DNA of 64,000 nucleotides from Ruania suaedae (GTDB lineage Bacteria; Actinomycetota; Actinomycetes; Actinomycetales; Beutenbergiaceae): NCBI RefSeq assembly GCF_021049265.1, contig NZ_CP088018.1, positions 1,674,001-1,738,000 of the forward strand. Reading direction: 5' to 3'. Shown in pieces: positions 54,416-63,076 of this stretch. A model generated the notes under the pieces. It saw only the letters and a program-made list of their open reading frames with translations. It searched no databases and was not told the DNA's origin. Both the position numbers and the translations under genes were made by a program. The stretch's first letter is position 1. The number at the start of each line of letters is the position of its first letter.

Positions 54416-55114
54416 TTAGGGGCGGGTGGTCATCCCCGCACGATGGGCGTAGACGACCGCCTGCACCCGGTCCCGGGCTCCGATCTTGGCGAGCACGTGC
54501 GAGACGTGCGTCTTCACGGTCGACTCCCCGACGAACAACCGGGTGGCGATCTCGGCGTTCGACATGCCCTCGGCCATGAGCGCCAGCACGTCGCGCTCGC
54601 GCGCGGTGAGCGCTTCGACCGGGTGCGCCGCCGCCGGTGGTGGTGGGGAGCCCTCGCCCGGCCCTGCTCCGCCGGCCGGAGCCTGATCCTGCTTTCCCTG
54701 CACCAGCCGCTGGATGACCCGGACCGTCAGTTCGGGAGCGAGCAGCGCATGCCCCTCGGCCACGGCGTGGATGGCAGCGACGAGCTCGTCCGGGTCGGCG
54801 TTCTTGAGCAGGAAGCCGCTGGCGCCGGCCTCGAGGGCCGCGAACAGGTAGTCGTCGCGGTCGAAGGTGGTGAGGATGATGACCTTGGCGAGATCCTCCC
54901 GGACGATCTGCAGCGTCGACTCGATCCCGTCCATGACCGGCATCTGGACATCCATGAGCACGATGTCGACGTCGTCGCGGCGCGCCAGGTCGAGGCCGGC
55001 CCGTCCGTCGGCCGCCTGACCGACCACCTCCATGTCCGGTTCGACCGAGAGCACCATCGCGAAACCCGAGCGCACGAGCGCCTGATCGTCGACCAGCCCG
55101 ATCCTGATCGTCAT
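54416..55114 (-). CDS. NarL/LuxR-family response regulator
   Basis: A 232-residue regulator. The receiver domain has the phospho-acceptor in DIVLMDVQMPVMDG and starts IRIGLVDDQALVRSGF. The C-terminal LuxR helix-turn-helix reads LTARERDVLALMAEGMSNAE with GESTVKTHVSHVLAKIG. A Gly/Pro-rich linker of about 25 residues joins them. ATG overlaps the kinase stop. The likely target is the neighbouring exporter. Confidence 0.93.
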   Translation of the reverse strand: MTIRIGLVDDQALVRSGFAMVLSVEPDMEVVGQAADGRAGLDLARRDDVDIVLMDVQMPVMDGIESTLQIVREDLAKVIILTTFDRDDYLFAALEAGASGFLLKNADPDELVAAIHAVAEGHALLAPELTVRVIQRLVQGKQDQAPAGGAGPGEGSPPPPAAAHPVEALTARERDVLALMAEGMSNAEIATRLFVGESTVKTHVSHVLAKIGARDRVQAVVYAHRAGMTTRP

Positions 55115-56499
55115 CCGGTTGCTCCTTCGGTACTCGGGGCTGCGTGTGCCGGTTCGGCTCCGGCCGCGCTCCGGTAGGGAAAACGTACCCGGACCCGCCA
55201 ACCCGGTCCGGCCGTGCGCGGCCCGGCCTCGACATGCCCATGATGGAGGGCTGCCCGTTCCCGGATTCCCCGCAGACCGTACCCTCCGCCCGACGTCCGT
55301 CCACGCGGCCGGCCGGCGTCGAGAACCTCCACCTCGAGCCACGACGTCGTCTCCTCGCCCCCGGTGCGCACGGTCACCGAGGCGCGCCGCGCGCTGGAGT
55401 GCGTGCGCACGTTCGTCAAGGACTCCTGCACGCACCGGTAGGCGGACAATGACAGCGGATCCGAGATCCGCGCGAGGTCTCCGGCACGCGCCTCGACGAT
55501 CTCCACGTCCACCTCCAGACCGGCCTCGCGGTGCGTGTGGGCGAGGGCATCGAGATCGGCCAGCCCGGGCTCGGGGGCGCGGGAGAGCCCGTCGTGTCCG
55601 TCGTTGCGCAGGATGTGCAGCAACGTGCGGAGCTCGCTGACGGCCTCCCTGCTGGTGACCTCGATCGTGCGCAGCGCCTCGGTGCTACGCGCGGGGTCGA
55701 CCGGGAGGGTGCGCCGGGCGGCGGCGGCCTGGACGCCGATCACCGAGACGTGATGGGCGACGACATCGTGCAGCTCACGGGCGATGCGGACACGTTCGGC
55801 GAGCACCGCCTGCGTCGCCAGTTCGGCGGCCTGCCCGGCGATCTGCTCCGCCTGCGTACGCACGCGCTCACGGTCCAGAGCCGTACGCCAGGCGGTGCGG
55901 CCGATCAGCACGGCCCCACCGAAGTAGGCGCCGTTGAGCAGCGCGGTGTAGACCACGAAGGCGAGCATCGGCGGCAGGGGCCCTGCCGCATCGACGAACA
56001 CGTCGTCCATCTGCGTGGCGGCATTGGTGACCGTCAGGGTGATCGTGATCCACAGTGCCATCGCCAGGACCACGGCGGCCATCAGGATCCACAGCAGGCG
56101 ACGGTCCTTCGCCCAGGCGACCGCGGTGTACAGCGCCGCGAAGTAGGCCACCTGGAAGGGGGCCGAGATCGAGACCTCCGGGCTGAGATAGCTCAGGACG
56201 ACGAAGAGCATCGAGGCAGCCATCAGGCACGGCAGCGGCCAGCGCCGGCGGATTCCGAGTGGCGTCGCCATGAGGGCGATCGCCAGGTAGGCGCGCCACG
56301 TCGGCTCCTCGGGGATCCGCATGCCGTAGGACTTCGACAGCGCCACCACCCCCAGCGCGACCGCGAGATAGACCAGCGCACCGACGACGTCGTGGCGTCG
56401 CTGGGACGGCGTCGGGCCGGGCCGTTCCCACCACGGTTCGTCCGGGTCGTTCAGCCAGGCGAAGAGTCGCCGGCCTCGGGTCGTCTCGGTGGTGTCCAT
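55111..56499 (-). CDS. Membrane sensor histidine kinase (HisKA_3 type)
   Basis: A 462-residue kinase with an N-terminal region of about six membrane helices and no large external domain. The dimerisation/phospho-acceptor helix reads RVRIARELHDVVAHHVSVIG with the phosphorylated His in ELHDVVAHH, and the ATPase domain has GGGYGLRGIRERAALHHGHV. It resembles DesK/LiaS-type kinases that sense the membrane. ATG 56499 was chosen over the start of the open frame at 56580. Confidence 0.9.
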   Translation of the reverse strand: MDTTETTRGRRLFAWLNDPDEPWWERPGPTPSQRRHDVVGALVYLAVALGVVALSKSYGMRIPEEPTWRAYLAIALMATPLGIRRRWPLPCLMAASMLFVVLSYLSPEVSISAPFQVAYFAALYTAVAWAKDRRLLWILMAAVVLAMALWITITLTVTNAATQMDDVFVDAAGPLPPMLAFVVYTALLNGAYFGGAVLIGRTAWRTALDRERVRTQAEQIAGQAAELATQAVLAERVRIARELHDVVAHHVSVIGVQAAAARRTLPVDPARSTEALRTIEVTSREAVSELRTLLHILRNDGHDGLSRAPEPGLADLDALAHTHREAGLEVDVEIVEARAGDLARISDPLSLSAYRCVQESLTNVRTHSSARRASVTVRTGGEETTSWLEVEVLDAGRPRGRTSGGGYGLRGIRERAALHHGHVEAGPRTAGPGWRVRVRFPYRSAAGAEPAHAAPSTEGATG

Positions 56500-56622
56500 C
56501 GTCGCCCGAGCGTAGCCGCCACCCGCACCCCGCACCTCCCTCGTACGACGGAGACGGCGCCGGAGAGTTGATTTGCTCACTTGGGGATCACGAAAGTCGC
56601 ATAGCCATGATTGACTGAGGCA

Positions 56623-57612
56623 ATGCTCACCTCACTCGCCGATGCCCAGGACGTGCGCAAGGACGACCGCCCCGCGTACCGGCCCTACGCCGTGAGTGTG
56701 CGGGCGCTGCGCCGGTTGACACCGCACTTCGTCCGGGTGACCTTCACGGGGCCGCAGCTGCAGTGGTTCGGGACCGATGGTGACGATCAGCGGATCAAGC
56801 TCCTGTTTCCCTGCGCGGACGGCACGCTCGATGACATCGGGGCCGATGACGAGGCGACCTGCCTGTCGGGCTCGTGGTACGAGCGCTGGCGCGGCCTGCC
56901 CGTCGAGTCGCGGGGAGCCATCCGGACCTACACGGTCCGGGCGGTGCGCCCCGACCAGGCCGAGGTCGACGTCGACATGGTCGCCCACGGTGAGACCGGA
57001 CCGGCCTCGCGCTGGGTCGGGCAGGCCAGGGTCGGCGATCGGCTGGTGATCAGCGGCCCGGACGTGCGCTCCGCGGGCTCGGCCGGCGGGCGGGACTGGG
57101 CCCCCGGGGACGCGCGCGAGGTGCTGCTGGCCGGTGATGAGACCGCAGCGCCGGCGATCTGTGCCATCCTCGAGCGGCTGCCGCCGGGGCGCCGGGCCAC
57201 GGCGTTCATCGAGGTTCCCGCGGCCGGTGACCAGTTGCCGCTCGAGCTGCCTGCCGGGGTTTCGATCCGGTGGCTGGCGCGCGAGGGGCGTCCGCACGGA
57301 GCACTGCTGCTCCCGGCCGTGACGAGCTGGGCGCGCCGGCACGGCGATCTGATCGGGCCGGGCAACGGCGGGGCCGAGCTGGAGGAGGTCGACATCGACT
57401 CCACCATCCTCTGGGACACGCCGGTGCTGCGCCAGGCCCCGGACACCTGTGGGCGCGGGGAGCGCTGCGGGGGAGCGTTCTACGCCTGGTTCGCCGGTGA
57501 AGCCGGGGTGATCAGGGCGCTGCGTCGCACCATGGTGAGCGAGATCGGCCTGTGCCGGCGCCGGGTGGCGTTCATGGGCTACTGGCGCGACGGGCGTGCC
57601 GAGGGCCAGTAG
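56623..57612 (+). CDS. Siderophore-interacting protein (NADPH/FAD ferric reductase)
   Basis: A 329-residue SIP-family flavoprotein that reduces ferric siderophores in the cytoplasm. The FAD-binding motif IRTYTVRAV with the preceding FVRVTFTGPQLQWF is typical, EVLLAGDETAAPAICAIL is the nucleotide-binding region, and the C-terminal YAWFAGEAGVIRALRR is diagnostic. ATG 56623 is chosen; the frame also has TTG 56611. No siderophore transport genes adjoin it here. Confidence 0.9.
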   Translation: MLTSLADAQDVRKDDRPAYRPYAVSVRALRRLTPHFVRVTFTGPQLQWFGTDGDDQRIKLLFPCADGTLDDIGADDEATCLSGSWYERWRGLPVESRGAIRTYTVRAVRPDQAEVDVDMVAHGETGPASRWVGQARVGDRLVISGPDVRSAGSAGGRDWAPGDAREVLLAGDETAAPAICAILERLPPGRRATAFIEVPAAGDQLPLELPAGVSIRWLAREGRPHGALLLPAVTSWARRHGDLIGPGNGGAELEEVDIDSTILWDTPVLRQAPDTCGRGERCGGAFYAWFAGEAGVIRALRRTMVSEIGLCRRRVAFMGYWRDGRAEGQ

Positions 57613-57744
57613 CCCCGGCGGCGCAGGAGGTCGCCGCGGTACCATCGCGTCACCGGCAGCCGCCTCGTGCGCAGCCCGGCCCAGCACGTCCCACAATCCC
57701 TAGTGAAGCCGCTCCGTACCCGCCATCGGCGCGTCGGCGGACAG

Positions 57745-57780
57745 CAGGTCCCGGTCGTTCGGGGGAGCGGCCGGGACCTG
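57745..57780. terminator. Hairpin between the SIP gene and the next gene
   Basis: CAGGTCCCGG (57745-57754) and CCGGGACCTG (57771-57780) form 10-bp perfect arms with a partly paired 16-base loop, in the 209-base gap after the SIP gene. Confidence 0.6.
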
Positions 57781-57821
57781 CCTCGTCCACCGGGGGACCG
57801 GTCATCGACGATGGAGGTTCC

Positions 57822-58643
57822 ATGTTCCCGATCGGCTCCGCCCCACTCCCGACGGCGTCCGCTGAGTTCGACGCGCGCCTGTGCGCGGGCCTCGTGGAGA
57901 CGCTGCGCCCCGATGCAGGTGTTCCGCAGGTCGCTTCGGTCCTGGCCGCCGACGGGCGGATCCTCTCCTTGGACCTCGGCCTGACGGGCCTCGAGCTGCG
58001 CGCCCGGGGGTTGCGCACCTCCCGTCCGGCGAGCCTCGAGTCGACGGGGGAACTTCTCAGCCACACCGATGACGTCGTCGTCCGAGCACGGCCGATCGTG
58101 GTCGACGGCGTCCCCGTCCACGCCGAGGCGCGGGTGCAGGGCCTGGTGCTGGGATACCGCAGGGATCCCGACGGGCAGTGGTGGCTCGGGGCCGAGCAGC
58201 CGGCCGCGGGGGCGTTGTCCGGGCGCGCGCGGCTGCAGACCGACCTCGACACCCTCGAGGTCGGTGCCCTCGCGCTGCTCGGTGAGCGGGTCGCCGCGAG
58301 CGGGTTCACGCTGACCGGGGCGCACCTGACGGCGACCTGTCCTGACCCCCGCCGCGTGCAGATCGAGGTGGAGGCCACGATCAGGCGCGGGCCGCTGCGG
58401 GCAGTGATCATCGGCAGCGGCTCGGCCGCCGTCGGGACCGACATGGTGCTGCGCCTGAGCGATCTCGCCGTGCGTAGCCCGAGTCCGCTCGTGGCGATGG
58501 CGCTCGGCACCGTACGCGCACGCCTGGCGCCGTGGGAGGGGCACGAGATCGACCTCAGCGCACTGACGTTCGGCAGTGTGGGCGACGTCGCGCTCGCCGT
58601 GCAGGGGCGCAGCATGGTGCTCGAGGCCGATCTCGGGCGCTGA
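57822..58643 (+). CDS. Uncharacterised protein, possibly LmeA/DUF2993-like
   Basis: A 273-residue protein. Alternating beta-strand character and segments such as ILSLDLGLTGLELRARGL, VHAEARVQGLVLGYRR and RVQIEVEATIRRGPLRAVI suggest the lipid-binding tubular fold of DUF2993/LmeA proteins, but I cannot confirm it. There is no signal peptide or lipobox at the chosen ATG (GGAGG upstream), which is unusual for LmeA. Confidence 0.5.
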   Translation: MFPIGSAPLPTASAEFDARLCAGLVETLRPDAGVPQVASVLAADGRILSLDLGLTGLELRARGLRTSRPASLESTGELLSHTDDVVVRARPIVVDGVPVHAEARVQGLVLGYRRDPDGQWWLGAEQPAAGALSGRARLQTDLDTLEVGALALLGERVAASGFTLTGAHLTATCPDPRRVQIEVEATIRRGPLRAVIIGSGSAAVGTDMVLRLSDLAVRSPSPLVAMALGTVRARLAPWEGHEIDLSALTFGSVGDVALAVQGRSMVLEADLGR

Positions 58644-58671
58644 TCCGCGGCCCCGGTGCCAGAATGTGCCG

Positions 58672-59574
58672 ATGACCGATCCGCTCGTGGACGCTGCCGC
58701 GAGGGTCTACCGCGCCCGCCCGGAGGAGTTCGTCGACGTCCGGAAGGCTGAGGCGGCGGCCCTGGCACCGAGTGCACCGCAGGCGGCAGCCCTGATCCGG
58801 TCGTTGCCGAAGCCGGTGCGTGCGGCGTGGGCGGTGAACGTGCTCGTCGCCCGGATGCCGGAGCGCCTGGCGCAGCTGCTCGACCTCGGTGAAGCCTTGC
58901 GCCGGGCCCACGTGCAGCCCGACGCCGAACGCCTCCGGTTGCTCGCCCGGGAGCGCCGCGTCCTCGTGCACGCCATCGAGCGGGAGCTGGGCGCGCTGTG
59001 CACCGAGCTGGGGGTGCCGCTGAGCGCGAGCGCGCTGGACCAGGTGAACCAGACTCTTGCTGCCGTCCTGGCCGAGGAGGCCGCGGAGCGGGCGGTGATC
59101 ACGGGCAGGCTGACCAAGCCGCTCGGGCCCGGTGTCGATCCCGTCGCGGCGACGGCACTGGCCGATGCTCCTGGGCGCCGTCCACGCGGACGTCGCCCGG
59201 GCGCCGTCGTCGTGCCCGTCCCGGAGCTCGCTCCCGACGAGGTCCCGGGCCCTCGCCCGGGCCGGGCTGCTCAGCGCGGGCGTCACGAGGCGGAGATCCG
59301 CGCAGCCCGGCGTCGGGTGGACCGCTTGCAGGCGGCGCTGGACCGGATCGAGTCGGAGCTGGCCGGCCGGGCCGGATCCCTCGCCTCGATCCGGTCCGAG
59401 GCGCTGCAGGCCCGCCGCCGCTGGGAAGAACTCGAGCGGGAGGCGGCCCAGGTGGCGAGGGAGAAGGAGCGAGCCGAGCAATCGCGCCGGCATGCGCAGG
59501 AGGCGCTCGACGAGGCTGCCGACCTGCTGGCATCCGCCGAGCAGAGCGGACGTCTCACCGAGCGAGACGCCTGA
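58672..59574 (+). CDS. Helical coiled-coil protein of unknown function
   Basis: A 300-residue, Ala/Arg/Glu-rich protein. The N-terminal 140 residues form helices (VYRARPEEFVDVRKAEAAAL, SLPKPVRAAWAVNVLVARMP), then a Pro/Arg-rich linker, then a long coiled coil from about residue 200 to the end (RRVDRLQAALDRIESELAGR). I know this layout from actinomycete hypothetical proteins but not its function. Confidence 0.6.
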   Translation: MTDPLVDAAARVYRARPEEFVDVRKAEAAALAPSAPQAAALIRSLPKPVRAAWAVNVLVARMPERLAQLLDLGEALRRAHVQPDAERLRLLARERRVLVHAIERELGALCTELGVPLSASALDQVNQTLAAVLAEEAAERAVITGRLTKPLGPGVDPVAATALADAPGRRPRGRRPGAVVVPVPELAPDEVPGPRPGRAAQRGRHEAEIRAARRRVDRLQAALDRIESELAGRAGSLASIRSEALQARRRWEELEREAAQVAREKERAEQSRRHAQEALDEAADLLASAEQSGRLTERDA

Positions 59575-59617
59575 GCGGCGGGAACGAGCGGGGGTGCCCG
59601 CGGCCTAGCCTCACTCC

Positions 59618-60034
59618 ATGGCCGACCTGTGGATCCGACTCGCTGCCGTGGCAGCGCTGCTCGCCGCCGCGACCGTGGCGTGGCTGCTGGTCCAGCGTCG
59701 GCGTGCGCCGCGCTCGGTCCGGCACAGCAGCGGGCTCGCGCGGATCGCTGCCGCGGTCTCCGTGCCGAGCGGGCCCGAGGGAGTGGTGGTGCAGTTCTCC
59801 GGACCGTACTGCTCGGCCTGCGGCCCCAGCGCCCGGTTGTGGCGGACGGTCGTGGGGCCGGAGGCGTTCGTCGAGCTGGATGTGAGCGAGCATCTGGAGC
59901 TGGTGCGCACCTTCGGCGTGCTGAGCACGCCCACCAGCCTCGTCTTCGACGGTGACGGCACCCTACGTGCCCGGGTGAGCGGGGCGCCGTCCCCCCGACG
60001 TGCCCGCGAGGCGCTGGCACTGGCGACCGGCTGA
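59618..60034 (+). CDS. Membrane-anchored thioredoxin-like protein
   Basis: A 138-residue protein with one N-terminal membrane helix (LAAVAALLAAATVAWLLVQR) and a thioredoxin fold. The active site is YCSACGPS (Cys-Ser-Ala-Cys rather than CGPC), and the cis-proline lies in LSTPTSLVF. It is probably a thiol-disulfide oxidoreductase at the membrane. The topology (N-in or N-out) is not clear. The next gene encodes the DUF4395 partner often found beside such proteins. Confidence 0.82.
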   Translation: MADLWIRLAAVAALLAAATVAWLLVQRRRAPRSVRHSSGLARIAAAVSVPSGPEGVVVQFSGPYCSACGPSARLWRTVVGPEAFVELDVSEHLELVRTFGVLSTPTSLVFDGDGTLRARVSGAPSPRRAREALALATG

Positions 60035-60071
60035 GATCGACGACGGCGAGACGATCCGGAGGAGACAACAC

Positions 60072-60515
60072 ATGTCACAGGCAGCGCAGGGTATCGATCC
60101 CCGTGGCCCCAGGGTCGGGGCCGCGATCACCAGCATCCTGCTGATCGCCGTGATCATCCTCGACCCACAGGCCGGCCTGGTGGTGCTCGCGGTGGTCGTT
60201 GCCTCGTTCGCCCTCGGCGCGGCCGCGGGCGTGGGGCGCACCTGGCAGGGCCTGCTCTACCGCCGGCTCATCCGGCCGCGGCTGCGGCCACCCGCCGAGC
60301 TGGAGCACCCGGCGCCGCCGAGGTTCGCCCAGGCCGTCGGGCTGGTCATCACCGGTCTCGGGCTCACTCTCGGTCTGCTCGGCGTCGCGTGGGCGCCTCC
60401 CGTCTTCGCCGGCGTGGCGCTGGTGGCGGCGTTCCTCAACGCGGCCTTCGGGTTCTGCCTGGGGTGCGAGATGTATCTCCTGGTGCGGCGGGCCCGCACG
60501 CCCCGCGCTGCCTAG
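60072..60515 (+). CDS. DUF4395 membrane protein
   Basis: A 147-residue protein with about four hydrophobic helices and the DUF4395 features: IDPRGPRVGAAITSILL at the start and FLNAAFGFCLGCEMYLLVRR near the end, with a conserved CLGC cysteine pair facing the membrane. The pairing with a thioredoxin-like gene suggests electron transfer across the membrane (inference). GGAGGAGA precedes ATG. Confidence 0.85.
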   Translation: MSQAAQGIDPRGPRVGAAITSILLIAVIILDPQAGLVVLAVVVASFALGAAAGVGRTWQGLLYRRLIRPRLRPPAELEHPAPPRFAQAVGLVITGLGLTLGLLGVAWAPPVFAGVALVAAFLNAAFGFCLGCEMYLLVRRARTPRAA

Positions 60516-60727
60516 CGGCGTCGCCGGTTCCACCAGGTGGCCACGAACGGCCACGAGAACGCGATCAGCGCGCAGAGCACGAGCGTGCCCCCGAACCCGA
60601 GCCCGAGGCGGTAGGCCACCAGGTTGATCAGCAGGATCACCCCGAGGGTGATCAGCATCTGCTTGGTCCCCATCCGCCACAGCCGGCGGTCGCGGTGGAT
60701 ACCCGGACGCTGCGGGCTGCTGGTCAT
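60512..60727 (-). CDS. Small two-helix membrane protein
   Basis: 71 residues with two hydrophobic helices (MLITLGVILLINLVAYRLGL, LVLCALIAFSWPFVATWW) and an Arg-rich end. ATG overlaps the stop of the LLM oxidoreductase, so it is co-translated with it. Its function is unknown. Confidence 0.65.
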   Translation of the reverse strand: MTSSPQRPGIHRDRRLWRMGTKQMLITLGVILLINLVAYRLGLGFGGTLVLCALIAFSWPFVATWWNRRRR

Positions 60728-61713
60728 GACGTCAGCTCCGGCAGCACCTGCTGCTCGAACATCTCGATCCCGGAACGGTCGTAGGCCGCCTCGGGGAAGT
60801 ACAGGATCGCGTAGGTCATGCCGGCCTCCTGCATCGCGCTCAGACGCTCGACGATCTGCTCGGGGGTGCCTGTGGTGAGCGAGGTGCGGTACTGCTCGGT
60901 GATCGCCCGGGCTCGCTCGTCCCCGAGGGAGGAGGTCATCCGTTCCTGCAGCAGCCGCAGCCGGTCGGCCACCTCGGCTTCGGTGGCCCCGATGGCCACG
61001 TTGTAGTTGGAGGAGCGGACGATGGCATCGACGTCGGTACCGACCTGCGCGCAGTGCTCGGCGAGTATCGCGCTCTTGTGCGCGAACCCTTCCGGCGACC
61101 CGTCGAAGTTGGTGTGGGTGGCATACCGTGCGGCGATCCGCAGGGTGACCTTCTCCCCGCCCCCGGCGATCCACAACGGCAGGCCGCCCTCCTGCAGCGG
61201 GCGCGGTTGCACGATGGCGCCGTCGACCTGGTAGTGGGTACCGTCCAGGGTGGCCGAGCCCTCCGTCCAGGCCTGCCGCATGATCTGCACGCCTTCGTCG
61301 AGCATGCCCAGGCGGACGCCGGCCCGCGGGAACCCGTATCCATAGGCCCGCCACTCGTGCTCGTACCAGCCTCCGCCGATCCCCATCTGGGCGCGCCCGC
61401 CGGAGATGACGTCGACCGTCGCGGCCACCTTGGCGAGATAGGCGGGGTTGCGGTACGCCATGCACGTGCACATCTGGCCGAGCTTGACCCGCGACGTCGA
61501 GGCCGCGAACGCTGCCATCAGCGACCACGCCTCATGGGTGGCCTCGTCGCTGGGCTCGGGTGTGGTGTGGAAGTGGTCGTAGACCCAGATCGAGTCCCAG
61601 GCGCCGGCGTCGGCGACCTGCGCGAGGCCATTCATCGTGCTCCAGTGGTCGACGGGGTCGATCCCGACGAGGTCGAAGCGCCAGCCCTGGGGGATGAAGA
61701 AACCGAATCTCAT
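60724..61713 (-). CDS. LLM-class F420-dependent oxidoreductase
   Basis: A 329-residue TIM-barrel oxidoreductase. FGFFIPQGW at the start, SIWVYDHFHT with the cofactor-binding His, QMCTCMAYRNPAYLAKVAAT and GIGGGWYEHEWRAYGYGF are typical of F420-using members. The substrate is unknown. ATG 61713 is used; GTG 61719 is possible. Confidence 0.88.
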   Translation of the reverse strand: MRFGFFIPQGWRFDLVGIDPVDHWSTMNGLAQVADAGAWDSIWVYDHFHTTPEPSDEATHEAWSLMAAFAASTSRVKLGQMCTCMAYRNPAYLAKVAATVDVISGGRAQMGIGGGWYEHEWRAYGYGFPRAGVRLGMLDEGVQIMRQAWTEGSATLDGTHYQVDGAIVQPRPLQEGGLPLWIAGGGEKVTLRIAARYATHTNFDGSPEGFAHKSAILAEHCAQVGTDVDAIVRSSNYNVAIGATEAEVADRLRLLQERMTSSLGDERARAITEQYRTSLTTGTPEQIVERLSAMQEAGMTYAILYFPEAAYDRSGIEMFEQQVLPELTS

Positions 61714-61722
61714 GGGCACAAC

Positions 61723-62298
61723 CTACGCCGGTCGGCGTCGCCGCCGCTGCACCCGCCACCCGATGAGTGCCGCGGCGAGGACCAGCACGATGACCAGGAC
61801 CGGCAGCAGCAGCGCGACGATCGTCAGGGCCACCGAGGTGATGTCCTCGACCGTGGACGCCACCGGTGCGCCGACACCGGCGGTGGAGAGATTGATCCCG
61901 GCCCGTGCCGTGGACTTGCCGACGTGGGTCAGCAGCGCCAGCACCACACCGCAGGCGAAGGGCACCACAGCGGCGCTGGTGAAGAACTCGGCGGGATCGG
62001 TCGTGGCCGGGGTCACGGCCCCGGATCCGGCGGTGAAGACGATGCCGCCCGCCGTCGGCCGCACGATCGTCTGCAGCAGATCATTGACGTGATCGACGGC
62101 CGGGACCTTGTCGGCCACGATCTCGACCGCGAGCAGCACGCCCAGGATCACCAGCACCCACTCGTTCGTGATCCAGGCCCACTCCCCGGGCAGTTCGAGG
62201 ACGGAGGTGAAGCGGCCGAGCAGCCCGATGATGAGCATGGGCACATAGGCATTGAGTCCGGAGGCCAGCGCGAGTCCGCTCCCGGTGAGCAGCTCCAC
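61723..62298 (-). CDS. DUF4126 membrane protein
   Basis: A 191-residue protein starting with GTG. GSGLALASGLNAYVPMLIIG at the N-terminus and VDHVNDLLQTIVRPTAGGIV match DUF4126; about five hydrophobic segments and an Arg-rich tail. The family has no proven function. Confidence 0.82.
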   Translation of the reverse strand: MELLTGSGLALASGLNAYVPMLIIGLLGRFTSVLELPGEWAWITNEWVLVILGVLLAVEIVADKVPAVDHVNDLLQTIVRPTAGGIVFTAGSGAVTPATTDPAEFFTSAAVVPFACGVVLALLTHVGKSTARAGINLSTAGVGAPVASTVEDITSVALTIVALLLPVLVIVLVLAAALIGWRVQRRRRRPA

Positions 62299-62440
62299 CG
62301 CTCAGCCCCCGGCCACGGTGGCGGTCCGGGGCACGTCGGCGCCGCGGGACGCCACGAGGAGGGCCGGCAGCATGGGCACCAGTGTGGCAGAACGGTAGGT
62401 GCGCGGCGCCGCGTACGCGCGGATCGCATAGCATCGCCTG

Positions 62441-63076
62441 GTGAGCACGTCCGAGGGTCCGAGCCGGTCCGTGGGCCCGTCCGAGGGCGGGTCCGGGACC
62501 GACGATGCAGCTGCCGACCGGATCGTGACGGTACCGAACGCGATCAGTGCGCTGCGGCTGCTGATGGTGCCGGTGGTCGGTGTGCTCATCTTCGAGGGGC
62601 ACATGATCGCCGCCTTCTTCGTGCTCGTCGCGGCCGGTGTCAGCGACTGGCTCGACGGCGTGATCGCACGGCGGTTCGACCAGACCACGCGCCTGGGCAA
62701 GTTCCTCGACCCCTCGGCCGACCGGCTCTTCATCCTGGTCACCATCACCGGGCTCGCTTTCCAGGGCACCATCGGTTGGTGGCTGGTCGGAGCGATCCTG
62801 GCACGTGAGCTCGCGGTGGGCCTGTGCCTGCCCTCCATGGCGCGGCGCGGCTACGACGGGTTCCCGGTGCACATGGCGGGTAAGGCGGGCACGTTCGCCC
62901 TGATGTACGCCTTCCCGCTGCTGCTGCTCACCCACCTGGACAACCCGCTGGGTGAGGTGGCCTGGGTGATCGGGTGGGCTGCCGCGCTCTGGGGCGTGTT
63001 CCTCTACTGGGTCGCCGGTCTGCTCTATCTCAAGCAGTTCCGCGACGTCCTGACCGGCCGGGCGGTCGCCGCGTGA
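62441..63076 (+). CDS. CDP-alcohol phosphatidyltransferase (PgsA-like)
   Basis: A 211-residue membrane enzyme with the complete signature D-x2-DG-x2-AR-x8-G-x3-D-x3-D, seen as DWLDGVIARRF, then GKFLDPSADR. Six membrane segments follow an acidic N-terminal tail. It transfers a phosphatidyl group from CDP-diacylglycerol to an alcohol, probably glycerol-3-phosphate. The DUF881 gene overlaps it (GTGA), as in the conserved actinomycete pgsA-DUF881-sbp block. Confidence 0.88.
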   Translation: MSTSEGPSRSVGPSEGGSGTDDAAADRIVTVPNAISALRLLMVPVVGVLIFEGHMIAAFFVLVAAGVSDWLDGVIARRFDQTTRLGKFLDPSADRLFILVTITGLAFQGTIGWWLVGAILARELAVGLCLPSMARRGYDGFPVHMAGKAGTFALMYAFPLLLLTHLDNPLGEVAWVIGWAAALWGVFLYWVAGLLYLKQFRDVLTGRAVAA

